A stretch of 47,455 nt of DNA, taken from an uncultured Aquimarina sp. GTDB taxonomy: Bacteria; Bacteroidota; Bacteroidia; Flavobacteriales; Flavobacteriaceae. The notes beneath the pieces are model-generated. The model saw only the letters and a list, made by a program, of their open reading frames with translations. It searched no databases and was not told the DNA's origin. The stretch covers positions 1-47,455 of the forward strand of contig CALLUJ010000046.1 in assembly GCA_938011245.1 (NCBI GenBank), read 5' to 3'. The first letter of the stretch is position 1; each line of letters begins with the position of its first letter. The translations under genes were made by a program, and so were the position numbers. Of this stretch, positions 20,001 through 27,445 are shown in pieces.

Positions 20001-20593
20001 CCTGCATTAGAAAAGTTTTTTTCTGCCAAAGATACCGTTGTTTCATAGGCTGCTTCTAATTCTTCTTTGGTATGGCATATTTGCATTCCTATACCTCCAC
20101 CGCCTCCTGTACTTTTTAAAATAACAGGATATCCTATTTTATCGGCTTCTATTTGTGCTTCTTGATATGAGGATAGCAATGCTGTTCCTTCTAATATAGG
20201 AAGCTTACTTTCTATAGCAATTTCTCTTGCTTTATGCTTTAATCCAAATGCTTCTATTTGTTCTGGCGTAGGACCTAAAAATGTTACACCGTTTTCTTCT
20301 AATCGGCTTGCAAAATTTTTATTTTCACTTAGTAAACCATAACCCGGATGCACGGCATCTACGTTGTTTTCTTTAATAATGGTAATAATCTTATCTATAT
20401 CTAAATAGGTTTCAGAAATATTACCAGAACCAATAAAAAAAGCCTCGTCTGCCTCTAGCATATGGGCAGCATTGGTATCTGCTTCATTATACAGAGCAAC
20501 AGAAGTTTTACCCATTTTTTTTAGCGTTTTAATAATTCTTACCGCTATTTCTCCTCGGTTTGCTATTAAAACTTTATTTATTGTATTTTTCAT
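17003..20593 (-). CDS. Biotin-dependent guanidine/urea carboxylase
   Basis: This is a single-chain carboxylase of 1196 residues. Its parts are biotin carboxylase (about 1-450: [44 protein letters not shown]), a carboxyltransferase of KipA-like then KipI-like halves (about 455-1050: [59 protein letters not shown]), and a C-terminal biotinyl domain with ESMKMEF (Lys1158 biotinylated). It uses ATP and bicarbonate to carboxylate guanidine or urea. Because it is cotranscribed with two DUF1989 proteins, guanidine is the more likely substrate; annotation pipelines usually write 'urea carboxylase'. The ATG at 20593, two bases after the upstream stop, is preferred to a TTG at 20605. ATP-grasp and lid residues appear intact. 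Confidence 0.92.
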   Translation of the reverse strand: [1196 protein letters not shown]

Positions 20594-20595
20594 AA

Positions 20596-21219
20596 TTAGT
20601 TCCAAATAAGTAATTCTATTGGTGTTGGGTTATAGGCATTACATGGATTGTTTAATTGCGGACAATTACTGATAATACAAAGAACATCGACATGTGCTTT
20701 TAACTGAACATATTTACCTGCTTCTGAAATTCCGTCTGAAAATGTAGATTTTCCGTCTGGTGATACAGGAACATTCATAAAGAAATTAATATTACTGTTT
20801 AAGTCTTTTTTTCCTAATTCTAAGTTATGGTCTCTTAGAGCTGCCATAAATGAATCTCTACAGTTATGCATGTGTATTTTTTCTAAATCGTACCTTACAG
20901 AATTACTTTCTGCAGAACAAGCACCTCCAAGGGTATCATGTCTTCCGCAAGTATCATCGGTAATGGTTAACATAACTTGCCCTAAGTTTGAAACTAACTC
21001 GCTACCTTTTGTTAAATACACATTTTGTTGATGGTTAATAGTATCTTGGGCACTGTAACGTTCTTGCGCATTGCCTGCTACATAAAACATGGTATCTGCT
21101 GCTTGGTTACCTTCTGTATCTACAATACGAAATGTTTGTCCTGCTTTAATAACATACGACCAATAGTCTCCTGCTAATACCGTTTCTCTATAAATTGCAT
21201 TTTCTACCTTAAAACTCAT
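20596..21219 (-). CDS. DUF1989 protein, shorter subunit (urea carboxylase-associated; carboxyguanidine deiminase type)
   Basis: The 207-residue protein belongs to the DUF1989 family formerly called urea amidolyase-associated protein. Characterised bacterial pairs form carboxyguanidine deiminase (CgdAB), which removes ammonia from carboxyguanidine to give allophanate. Cys/His clusters likely to bind zinc are visible: [15 protein letters not shown] (about 107-121) and [16 protein letters not shown] near the C-terminus. The opening [22 protein letters not shown] is typical. It sits 13 bases after its longer paralogue and two bases before the carboxylase, implying coupled translation. The two proteins probably form a hetero-oligomer. 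Confidence 0.88.
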   Translation of the reverse strand: MSFKVENAIYRETVLAGDYWSYVIKAGQTFRIVDTEGNQAADTMFYVAGNAQERYSAQDTINHQQNVYLTKGSELVSNLGQVMLTITDDTCGRHDTLGGACSAESNSVRYDLEKIHMHNCRDSFMAALRDHNLELGKKDLNSNINFFMNVPVSPDGKSTFSDGISEAGKYVQLKAHVDVLCIISNCPQLNNPCNAYNPTPIELLIWN

Positions 21220-21232
21220 AATAAATGGTGTA

Positions 21233-21955
21233 TTATTTAATATAATTAGCTGTGTTAATAAATCCTCTTTTGTTTTCTTCGCGCAAATGATAACAAGGAT
21301 TATCTTTTGGCAAACAATTCGATTCCCATACTGTTATTTTTATAGGTTTAGGGCTATAGTCTGTACTTGGGTCTAAAGGATGTGGACAGGTATTTAAAAT
21401 AATAAGCGTATCCATTTCTGCCTGAATATCTATATAGGCACCTGGTTTGGATTGATTTGTGTATAGTACCCCCCCTTCATTATCAACATCTACACGAGTA
21501 AAAAAGTTTACCATAGAATGCATATCTCTTACAGACATTCCGTATTTAGATACTTCTGTTACCAAACTTGTAAAACCATTTCTGTAGTAACTATTTCTAT
21601 GATTTTGATAATTTTTTTCTCCAAATTTTTCATTAACGCTCTTTGGGGTGCTACAAGCCGTTAAAGCATCGTGCCAACCACAGGTATCGTCTATTATAGA
21701 GACCAAAACACGTCCCATATCGGAAAATAAGGCGTGCCCTTTGGTTAAATAAGATGTAAATTGAGCTTTTAGGGTATCTGCCATGTTGTAACGTTCGCTC
21801 AAGTCTTTCTGATTATAAAATAGTGTAGAGGCATTTGCACCTCCTTCTATATCGGTTAGTCTTAAAGAACGTCCTGCTTTTAAAATATAACTAAAATTCC
21901 AACCTCCTGGAATTTCTTTTTCTAATACAATTATTTGTTGTTCTAATGTATTCAT
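21233..21955 (-). CDS. DUF1989 protein, longer subunit (urea carboxylase-associated; carboxyguanidine deiminase type)
   Basis: This 240-residue paralogue of the following gene shares [58 protein letters not shown] and [18 protein letters not shown]. Compared with the shorter partner it has an extra loop ([21 protein letters not shown]) and a C-terminal extension of about 20 residues. In characterised systems the two DUF1989 proteins are both needed for carboxyguanidine deamination. It begins 96 bases downstream of the ABC ATPase, with a strong hairpin in the gap, so the catabolic half of the operon may be expressed at a level different from the transport half. Confidence 0.88.
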   Translation of the reverse strand: MNTLEQQIIVLEKEIPGGWNFSYILKAGRSLRLTDIEGGANASTLFYNQKDLSERYNMADTLKAQFTSYLTKGHALFSDMGRVLVSIIDDTCGWHDALTACSTPKSVNEKFGEKNYQNHRNSYYRNGFTSLVTEVSKYGMSVRDMHSMVNFFTRVDVDNEGGVLYTNQSKPGAYIDIQAEMDTLIILNTCPHPLDPSTDYSPKPIKITVWESNCLPKDNPCYHLREENKRGFINTANYIK

Positions 21956-21976
21956 TTATAAAATATTTGTCTTTTC

Positions 21977-22013
21977 AAAACAAAACACATAAGTCTATTA
22001 TGTGTTTTGTTTT
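21977..22013. promoter_or_regulatory. Intra-operon stem-loop between transporter and catabolic genes
   Basis: The arms 21977-21992 and 21998-22013 pair perfectly over 16 bp around a five-base loop. On the minus (coding) strand the 3' arm ends in GTTTT followed by G, a weak terminator or RNA-processing hairpin; the T-run is better on the plus strand (eight T). It probably attenuates or differentially stabilises the operon mRNA. Confidence 0.55.
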
Positions 22014-22051
22014 TTTAATTAAAAAGGAGTTTAAATAATGGGCTAACGTTT

Positions 22052-22942
22052 CTAAAATACATCGTCACCCGCTTGTGTTAGTTTTACTATTTTTATTTTT
22101 TCTTCAGGTTCTTCACTTTTAGGATGAATTAATTCTTCTAATCTTTTTTTAGTTGCTAAAAATTCTGGGGTAAAAAATTGCTCTGGGCTTCTTGGTCTAG
22201 AAACGGGAACTTCTATTATTTCTGCAATTTCTCCTGGATGTGCTTTTAGAACAATAATTCTATCCGATAAATAGATGGCTTCATCTAAATCGTGTGTTAT
22301 AAACATCACCGAAATATTTATGTTTTTCCATATTTGGAGTAGGTAGGATTGCATTGTTGCACGGGTTTGTGCATCTAAAGCTCCAAAAGGCTCATCCATT
22401 AATAGCATTTTAGGATGCGTTGCCAACGACCTTGCAATAGCCACACGCTGTTGCATACCTCCCGATAATTGCGAAGGATAGGCGTCTTCGTATTTCTCAA
22501 GTCCTACTATTTTCACCCAAGTTAAAGCACTATCTCGTGCTTGTGTTTTTGATTCTCCTTTGCGACGTAAACCATACATTACATTTTCTACTACAGTAAG
22601 CCATGGAAATAAGGTATATCCTTGAAAAACCATTCCACGCTCTTTGCCTGGTCCATTAATTTCTTTACCACTTACTATAATTTTCCCCGAATCGATGTCT
22701 TCTAATCCCGCTATTAGTCTTACCATAGTAGATTTACCACAGCCTGAAGGGCCTATAATAGATGTAAATTCTCTTCTATAGGTTGTAAAGGATACGTTTT
22801 CTAAAATGGGTCCTTTTTTAGCATCAAATGTTTTGCAAAGATTTTCTACATTTAAGATAACTTCTCTTTGCTTTAATTTATCGAACCGCTGTTTAACTTC
22901 TAAGCTTTGCTCTTTATAATTGTATTGATTTATTTTACTCAT
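22052..22942 (-). CDS. ABC transporter ATP-binding protein (NitT/TauT type)
   Basis: The 296-residue ATPase has Walker [11 protein letters not shown]-loop [13 protein letters not shown], signature [16 protein letters not shown], Walker [13 protein letters not shown] and switch His in [13 protein letters not shown]. It powers import through the permease encoded six bases upstream. An N-terminal extension of about 28 residues and a charged C-terminal tail of about 40 residues go beyond the core domain. Nitrate/sulfonate-type importers handle small charged or planar molecules; the operon suggests guanidine or a related compound. Confidence 0.93.
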   Translation of the reverse strand: MSKINQYNYKEQSLEVKQRFDKLKQREVILNVENLCKTFDAKKGPILENVSFTTYRREFTSIIGPSGCGKSTMVRLIAGLEDIDSGKIIVSGKEINGPGKERGMVFQGYTLFPWLTVVENVMYGLRRKGESKTQARDSALTWVKIVGLEKYEDAYPSQLSGGMQQRVAIARSLATHPKMLLMDEPFGALDAQTRATMQSYLLQIWKNINISVMFITHDLDEAIYLSDRIIVLKAHPGEIAEIIEVPVSRPRSPEQFFTPEFLATKKRLEELIHPKSEEPEEKIKIVKLTQAGDDVF

Positions 22943-22948
22943 GTCCGC

Positions 22949-23917
22949 TTAGTTTTCAATGTTATTTTGTTGCCAGTAAAACATTTTTTTACCTAAAAAA
23001 GCCAGTATCTGATCTGACAAAAGACCTATAATTCCTATAATTAATATTGCTGCAAATACATGCTCAAAGTTTCTATATTTTGCTTGTTGGTTAATAAACC
23101 ACGTAATCCCGGTGCTGGTTCCTACAATTTCTGCTACCACCAAATAGGTCCATGCCCAACCAAGTAGAATGCGCATATCTTTATAAATGTTTGGTAAAAT
23201 TCCAGGAATAATAACGGTTCTTAATAACACTAGTTTACTTGCTCCTAGTGTTTGTCCTGCTTCTATTAAACTAACATCTAAATTCCTTGTAGTGTTTGCA
23301 ATAACCAATACTTGCTGAAAAAAAGTCCCTATAAAAATTATAGCTATTTTAGGACCATCATTAATCCCTAAAATGGCTACTGCTAAAGCTCCAAATACAG
23401 GGGCTGGCAAATACCTAAAATAATCTACAAAGGGTTCTATTAAATTTTTAAAAAAACCAAAGGTCCCACATAAAATTCCTAGGGGAATACCAATAATAGA
23501 TGATAAAATAAACCCCCAAAATATAATTGTTATACTATGCCATAGACTCTCGTGAAACCAAGGTTCTCCTTTTCGTCTTGGTGGCGTTTTAAAAGATTTA
23601 TACAAACTAACAATTACCTTATGAGGGGCTGGTAAATAAACTGGATTAGACGGTTCTCCTGTTGCTAGTCTTAATCCTTTTGTTTTTATTTTTTCATTTT
23701 CAGCATAAAACACTTTCTTTTTAACTAGCATTTCTTTTTTAAAGTATCCAACATCGCCTGGAGTGGTTATTTTAATCATTGGATGCCAAAGGAAAGTTAA
23801 ATAACTAATAGCACACCAAAGCAATATGGGAATGGCAAAAGAAAGCATTACAAGAACACGCTTTTGTTTTTTTGCCATTGGTTTTCTTATTGTAAATAAT
23901 CCACTTTTTTTTAGCAT
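22949..23917 (-). CDS. ABC transporter permease (NitT/TauT type)
   Basis: The 322-residue inner-membrane protein has a first helix (about 24-44), a periplasmic segment of roughly 85 residues, then five or so helices. The cytoplasmic EAA loop EAGQTLGASKLVLLRTVIIPGILPN docks the ATPase. The long loop between the first two helices (GDVGYFKKEMLVKKK to RRKGEPWFHE) is larger than in most family members but common in urea/guanidine-linked systems of this kind as far as I recall. It starts 23 bases after the binding-protein gene. Confidence 0.92.
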   Translation of the reverse strand: MLKKSGLFTIRKPMAKKQKRVLVMLSFAIPILLWCAISYLTFLWHPMIKITTPGDVGYFKKEMLVKKKVFYAENEKIKTKGLRLATGEPSNPVYLPAPHKVIVSLYKSFKTPPRRKGEPWFHESLWHSITIIFWGFILSSIIGIPLGILCGTFGFFKNLIEPFVDYFRYLPAPVFGALAVAILGINDGPKIAIIFIGTFFQQVLVIANTTRNLDVSLIEAGQTLGASKLVLLRTVIIPGILPNIYKDMRILLGWAWTYLVVAEIVGTSTGITWFINQQAKYRNFEHVFAAILIIGIIGLLSDQILAFLGKKMFYWQQNNIEN

Positions 23918-23940
23918 TTGTTAATTTTTTAAATAATTAA

Positions 23941-24906
23941 TTATAGGCCTAGTGTTAGAGAGGCATCTATATAACTATCGACATTTTGAGGCGCATCATA
24001 CACTTTATTTACGATATTAAAATCGTCCACTGTTTTAGAGGATCCGTATAATGAGTTTAAGGAATCTCCTTTTTCAAACACTTTTTTTGCTTCATTTAAC
24101 GTTAAAAACTTAGTCCCTATCATAAACTTCTCGTATTCTGCTGGAGAAATACCTGCTCTACTAGACATAATTTCTAGGGCTTCTTTCTTATTATTTGGAT
24201 TGTTTAAAAATGCTACCACTTTATACCAGACTTTAACTACTTTTTGCCAATCTTCTCTACGTTCGTTTAAGCTTGATGGCGATACCGCTAAACAATCGTA
24301 AATAAGCCCTGGAACATTTGCACTGGTATAAATAGCTTTAGAACCAGATACTTCCTTAAGTGCTTCACCAGAATTGGGTTGCCAAGCGGCAATTGCCGCA
24401 ACCTCTCCAGAGGCTAGGGTTTGGGCTGTTTGGTGTGTTGCTACGTTAACCAACTCTACGTCAGACTCTTTTAAACCTGCACTTTTTAATGCTTTCACAA
24501 ATAAAAGATGCTCTACAAATCCCACTTCTAAACCTATTTTTTTTCCTTTTAGTTGAGAAATACTATCGATTCCTGGTTTAGCTACCACCATATCATTACC
24601 ATTACTATAATCTGAAACCAAAATCATAACATTAGATGCTCCTGTTGCGCCTGTTACTAACGCATCTCCGTTGGTCATGGTTACGGCATCGATATTACCT
24701 GAAGCAAATGCATCCATAGAAGGCACATATTCGAACCAAGAAAATTCAACATCGACCCCTTCTTCTTTAAACCAGCCTTTAGAAATTGCAATGTCCCAAG
24801 CCACCCAACCAGGCCAATCGCTATATCCTATTTTTAAAGGTGTTTTTTGTTTTTGGCAGCTAAATAATATTGAAATAGCACACAATAAAAGAATATATCT
24901 TTTCAT
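23941..24906 (-). CDS. ABC transporter substrate-binding lipoprotein (NitT/TauT/SsuA-like)
   Basis: The lipobox ILFSC places the lipidated Cys at 17, so the protein is likely anchored on the inner membrane facing the periplasm. The mature fold is a two-lobe NMT1/SsuA-like binding protein: [77 protein letters not shown] and [14 protein letters not shown]. Trp/Asp-rich segments at the presumed ligand cleft would suit a small planar cation such as guanidinium; that is inference. It lies between the porin gene (25-base gap) and the permease gene. Confidence 0.92.
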   Translation of the reverse strand: MKRYILLLCAISILFSCQKQKTPLKIGYSDWPGWVAWDIAISKGWFKEEGVDVEFSWFEYVPSMDAFASGNIDAVTMTNGDALVTGATGASNVMILVSDYSNGNDMVVAKPGIDSISQLKGKKIGLEVGFVEHLLFVKALKSAGLKESDVELVNVATHQTAQTLASGEVAAIAAWQPNSGEALKEVSGSKAIYTSANVPGLIYDCLAVSPSSLNERREDWQKVVKVWYKVVAFLNNPNNKKEALEIMSSRAGISPAEYEKFMIGTKFLTLNEAKKVFEKGDSLNSLYGSSKTVDDFNIVNKVYDAPQNVDSYIDASLTLGL

Positions 24907-24931
24907 AATAATTATATTTTAGGTATTAAAA

Positions 24932-25987
24932 TTAGAATTGGTAGGTTAGTGCTATAATGGCAAAACTATCATCGGAAACAAAATTACCGTCTACATCTTC
25001 AAAAGTATCTTCTGAAGCTCCATCTAGTCTAATTTCTGGTGATATTTTAAGATGTTCGCTAATATAATAGTTTAGGGTAGCTGTTACATTATAAAGATCA
25101 TTATCGTTTACTAACGAAAAATACCCTTCCTCATCCTTTAAAATTTCTGCTCTTAAACCTATCGAAAACTTATCATTAATCGTATATAATGGATATAACG
25201 CTGCAGCAAAGATGTCACTATCAAATCCAGGCTCCCCTCCCTTAATAAACATATTATGTACATTGTATCCTAATGTAAATTTTTCGGAAATAGTAACCGC
25301 TCCTACTAAGTCAAATAAATTTAATGTAACTCCATCTGGCTCTGTACTATTTAAATAGGTAAGTGCTGCGCTAAATACATTATTACTATATGCCAAATTA
25401 GTAGTAAATGCTTTATTGGTATCACTTCCTGTTTGTTCTCGTTGATATACATTATTAAACACACCAACCATTAGGTTCCAATTGTCATTAAAAGCATAAT
25501 CTAGTTTTGCTCCTGCAAAGCCTGCAGAAGACAACGCATAAATATAACCGTTACTATAGTTGCCATTTAAATGAACATCGTCCAATTCATAACCATAATA
25601 AGTTTGCATTAATCCTGCCGTAACGGTTAGCTTATCGGTAATATTAAAATATCCAAAAGCATCTCTTATATGATTAAAAACAGACTCTTCTTCTGAATAG
25701 AATCCTGTCTTAAAAAAATCGTCATTTTTTGGACCAAATGCTAAATTAGCTTGAAATCCATAATTTTCCGCCTCGTGAAGTATCCCCGCACTTATCCAAC
25801 CTAATGTAAATGCGTCGTCTTGATATCTGGGAAAAGTTATTGTTGTAGGAACATCATTAAAATTGGCAGCATAATAAGTATCTACGCTTGCTGTAAATGT
25901 AGTTTTCGCTTTTTTTTCTGCTTCTTCTTGTGAAAAAATAGGCATACTAATAAGAAATATTACAACAGCAATAATGTTAATTTTCAT
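24932..25987 (-). CDS. Outer-membrane beta-barrel porin (Bbp2/DUF1597-like)
   Basis: A signal peptide (about 1-19, ending PIFSQ) is followed by about 330 residues of alternating amphipathic strands and a terminal aromatic (IIALTYQF), as expected for an outer-membrane barrel. FTASVDTYYAANFND, ILHEAENYGFQANLAFG, TAGLMQTYYGYELDD and FAGAKLDYAFNDNWNLMVGVFNN match the Bbp2-like porin family. It is the first gene of the operon, 25 bases before the binding protein, so it probably lets the substrate through the outer membrane. Many outer-surface loops are acidic, which would favour a cation such as guanidinium (inference). Confidence 0.85.
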   Translation of the reverse strand: MKINIIAVVIFLISMPIFSQEEAEKKAKTTFTASVDTYYAANFNDVPTTITFPRYQDDAFTLGWISAGILHEAENYGFQANLAFGPKNDDFFKTGFYSEEESVFNHIRDAFGYFNITDKLTVTAGLMQTYYGYELDDVHLNGNYSNGYIYALSSAGFAGAKLDYAFNDNWNLMVGVFNNVYQREQTGSDTNKAFTTNLAYSNNVFSAALTYLNSTEPDGVTLNLFDLVGAVTISEKFTLGYNVHNMFIKGGEPGFDSDIFAAALYPLYTINDKFSIGLRAEILKDEEGYFSLVNDNDLYNVTATLNYYISEHLKISPEIRLDGASEDTFEDVDGNFVSDDSFAIIALTYQF

Positions 25988-26026
25988 GGTCTTTTTTTTA
26001 GTAGTGAATAATTTGATAATTTATCT

Positions 26027-26034
26027 CAAAGGTA
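26027..26034 (-). promoter_or_regulatory. -7 promoter box of the guanidine operon
   Basis: TACCTTTG on the minus strand matches the Bacteroidota -7 consensus TAnnTTTG and lies 40 bases upstream of the porin ATG. No good TTG -33 element is seen at the usual spacing, so an activator may be needed. Confidence 0.45.
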
Positions 26035-26142
26035 TTAAACACGAATATTTTTCTCCACGAGACCTCTTAAACACAGGATATTTTCTCTTTTTTACGAATC
26101 AAAAAAGCAAGCCTATAAATAAGAAAAAAAAAAATATTTACA

Positions 26143-26159
26143 TTTTACATTATGTAAAA
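26143..26159. promoter_or_regulatory. Operator candidate upstream of the guanidine operon
   Basis: TTTTACAT-T-ATGTAAAA is a perfect 8+8 palindrome about 110 bases upstream of the -7 box. That distance fits an activator site; the protein is unknown. Confidence 0.4.
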
Positions 26160-26203
26160 ATGACGATTTAAGAAAAAAGATATTCTATTTTATTTAATCC
26201 ATA

Positions 26204-26242
26204 AAAGTGCATTTTGTTAGAAAAAAAAATAAAATGCACTTT
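26204..26242. other. Stem-loop in the guanidine operon upstream region
   Basis: AAAGTGCATTTT at 26204-26215 pairs exactly with 26231-26242 across a 15-base A-rich spacer. It could end a short transcript or be a protein site; its role is unknown. Confidence 0.4.
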
Positions 26243-26471
26243 ATCCAACCTTAATTAACATTTTTTTTGTAAAACTTTTCTTTCAAAAAAAGTATTTTAA
26301 CACTTATTTTGTCATTTAAATCTATGCTAATTATAAACCTATACTATATGAAAAAACATAGTTATTTAGATTTTTTTTGAGACTTACTTTTTTCTACAAA
26401 AAAGACCTTCTACACTAGTTTATATTATTAAATTCCTACAAATAAAACAAGGCTTCTAAAATTACCTAAAA

Positions 26472-26479
26472 TAACTTTG
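26472..26479 (+). promoter_or_regulatory. -7 promoter box of the Tyr/Asn/Arg-rich protein gene
   Basis: TAACTTTG matches TAnnTTTG and lies about 70 bases before the preferred ATG at 26551. No convincing -33 element was seen. Confidence 0.4.
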
Positions 26480-26550
26480 GCATACTTTTAGAGTTAATCT
26501 TTATAGTTTCTTTATTGAAACATTTGTCTAACAAAAACCTTAGTAGCGTT

Positions 26551-27444
26551 ATGAAAACTTTTTTTAACTCTCTTCTGGCTATTATAATTAGTATTGGAGC
26601 TTACGCTTCTACTTCGGCTAATTACCATAGATATAGTAAACCTTTTGTTTTTATAGAAAATGGAATTGAATTTGCCGTATATAATGATGGTCAATTCGAT
26701 TTCAACATCATAAGATCTAACAATGTTAACTTAGATATTAATATTCATAATATTAATTTTAGCTTTAATAGCGGACACAATTATAATGCTTTTATACAAC
26801 GCGATAATTATGGGGCAGTAATCCAAGTAGAACACACTCCTATTTATTATGATTATTACGGAAGAGTAAATCGTATTGGGAATACTCGCGTGTATTACAA
26901 CAATTATGGATTTGCTACTAGAATTGGAAATTTACATATTAACTACAATAGTTACGGCGTGTATTATGGACATTCTGGATCTATTAACGCTATTAGATGT
27001 GATTATATTCCTAGACATCGTTACTATTGTCCACCTCCTATAAATAGATGTATTGTAAATACTAGACCTTATAGAAGGTATTATAGCCCTCAAAGGCACC
27101 AATACAACGTGTATTCAAAAAAATACTACAACAACTCTAATAGACAAAACTACAATAGAAATAATACTTATTCTAATAGGGAAACATATCGTACAAACAA
27201 GAGTAGGCTCTATAAAACAAATAGAACTTATACTTCTAGAAGACCTGCTATAACGTATAAAAATGATACTTATAAGAGGGGTTATTCTATTAATAGTAGT
27301 AACAGAAAATATGTTCCTAGAAAGCAATCAAAATATATAGATAGCAGATCTATACGTTCAACTAGAAGCTATTCTAATAAAAAATCAAAGGTATCCCCAA
27401 ATAGAAGCTATGTTTCTAGATCCAATAGGTCGTATATTAGATAA
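26551..27444 (+). CDS. Secreted Tyr/Asn/Arg/Ser-rich protein with RIGN repeats, unknown function
   Basis: A signal peptide (MKTFFNSLLAIIISIGAYAS) starts at the ATG at 26551; a TTG at 26515 would add 12 polar residues before it and is less likely. After a beta-rich stretch the protein has short repeats YDYYGRVNRIGN, YNNYGFATRIGN, YNSYGVYYG (about 105-150), known from small exported flavobacterial proteins of unknown role. From about residue 165 on it is strongly basic and low-complexity, with Tyr, Asn, Ser, Arg and Lys making up most positions; such a tail could bind polyanions or the cell envelope. Its stop is one base from that of the convergent pseudouridine synthase. I do not know its function. 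Confidence 0.75.
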   Translation: MKTFFNSLLAIIISIGAYASTSANYHRYSKPFVFIENGIEFAVYNDGQFDFNIIRSNNVNLDINIHNINFSFNSGHNYNAFIQRDNYGAVIQVEHTPIYYDYYGRVNRIGNTRVYYNNYGFATRIGNLHINYNSYGVYYGHSGSINAIRCDYIPRHRYYCPPPINRCIVNTRPYRRYYSPQRHQYNVYSKKYYNNSNRQNYNRNNTYSNRETYRTNKSRLYKTNRTYTSRRPAITYKNDTYKRGYSINSSNRKYVPRKQSKYIDSRSIRSTRSYSNKKSKVSPNRSYVSRSNRSYIR

Positions 27445-27445
27445 C

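Larger units (their letters stand above)
25988..26550. other. Divergent intergenic region upstream of the guanidine operon
   Basis: About 560 bases hold the putative promoter of the operon (-7 box 26027-26034), a symmetric operator-like site (26143-26159), a 12-bp stem-loop (26204-26215 / 26231-26242) and the promoter candidate of the gene on the other strand (26472-26479). No guanidine-I, -II or -III riboswitch consensus was recognised on the minus strand. The leader after the -7 box is only about 35 nt, too short for one. Confidence 0.5.

Noticed and set aside
17003..20593. Plain urea amidolyase system
   Set aside because: The two DUF1989 genes between the importer and the carboxylase point to guanidine. 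I keep urea as an alternative substrate.
20594..20605. Longer carboxylase start at TTG 20605
   Set aside because: The ATG at 20593 starts right at the biotin carboxylase strand and two bases after the upstream stop.
25988..26514. Guanidine-I riboswitch upstream of the operon
   Set aside because: No ykkC-like conserved blocks on the minus strand, and the leader after the -7 box is too short.
26515..26550. TTG start for the Tyr/Asn/Arg-rich protein
   Set aside because: It would put polar residues before the signal peptide.
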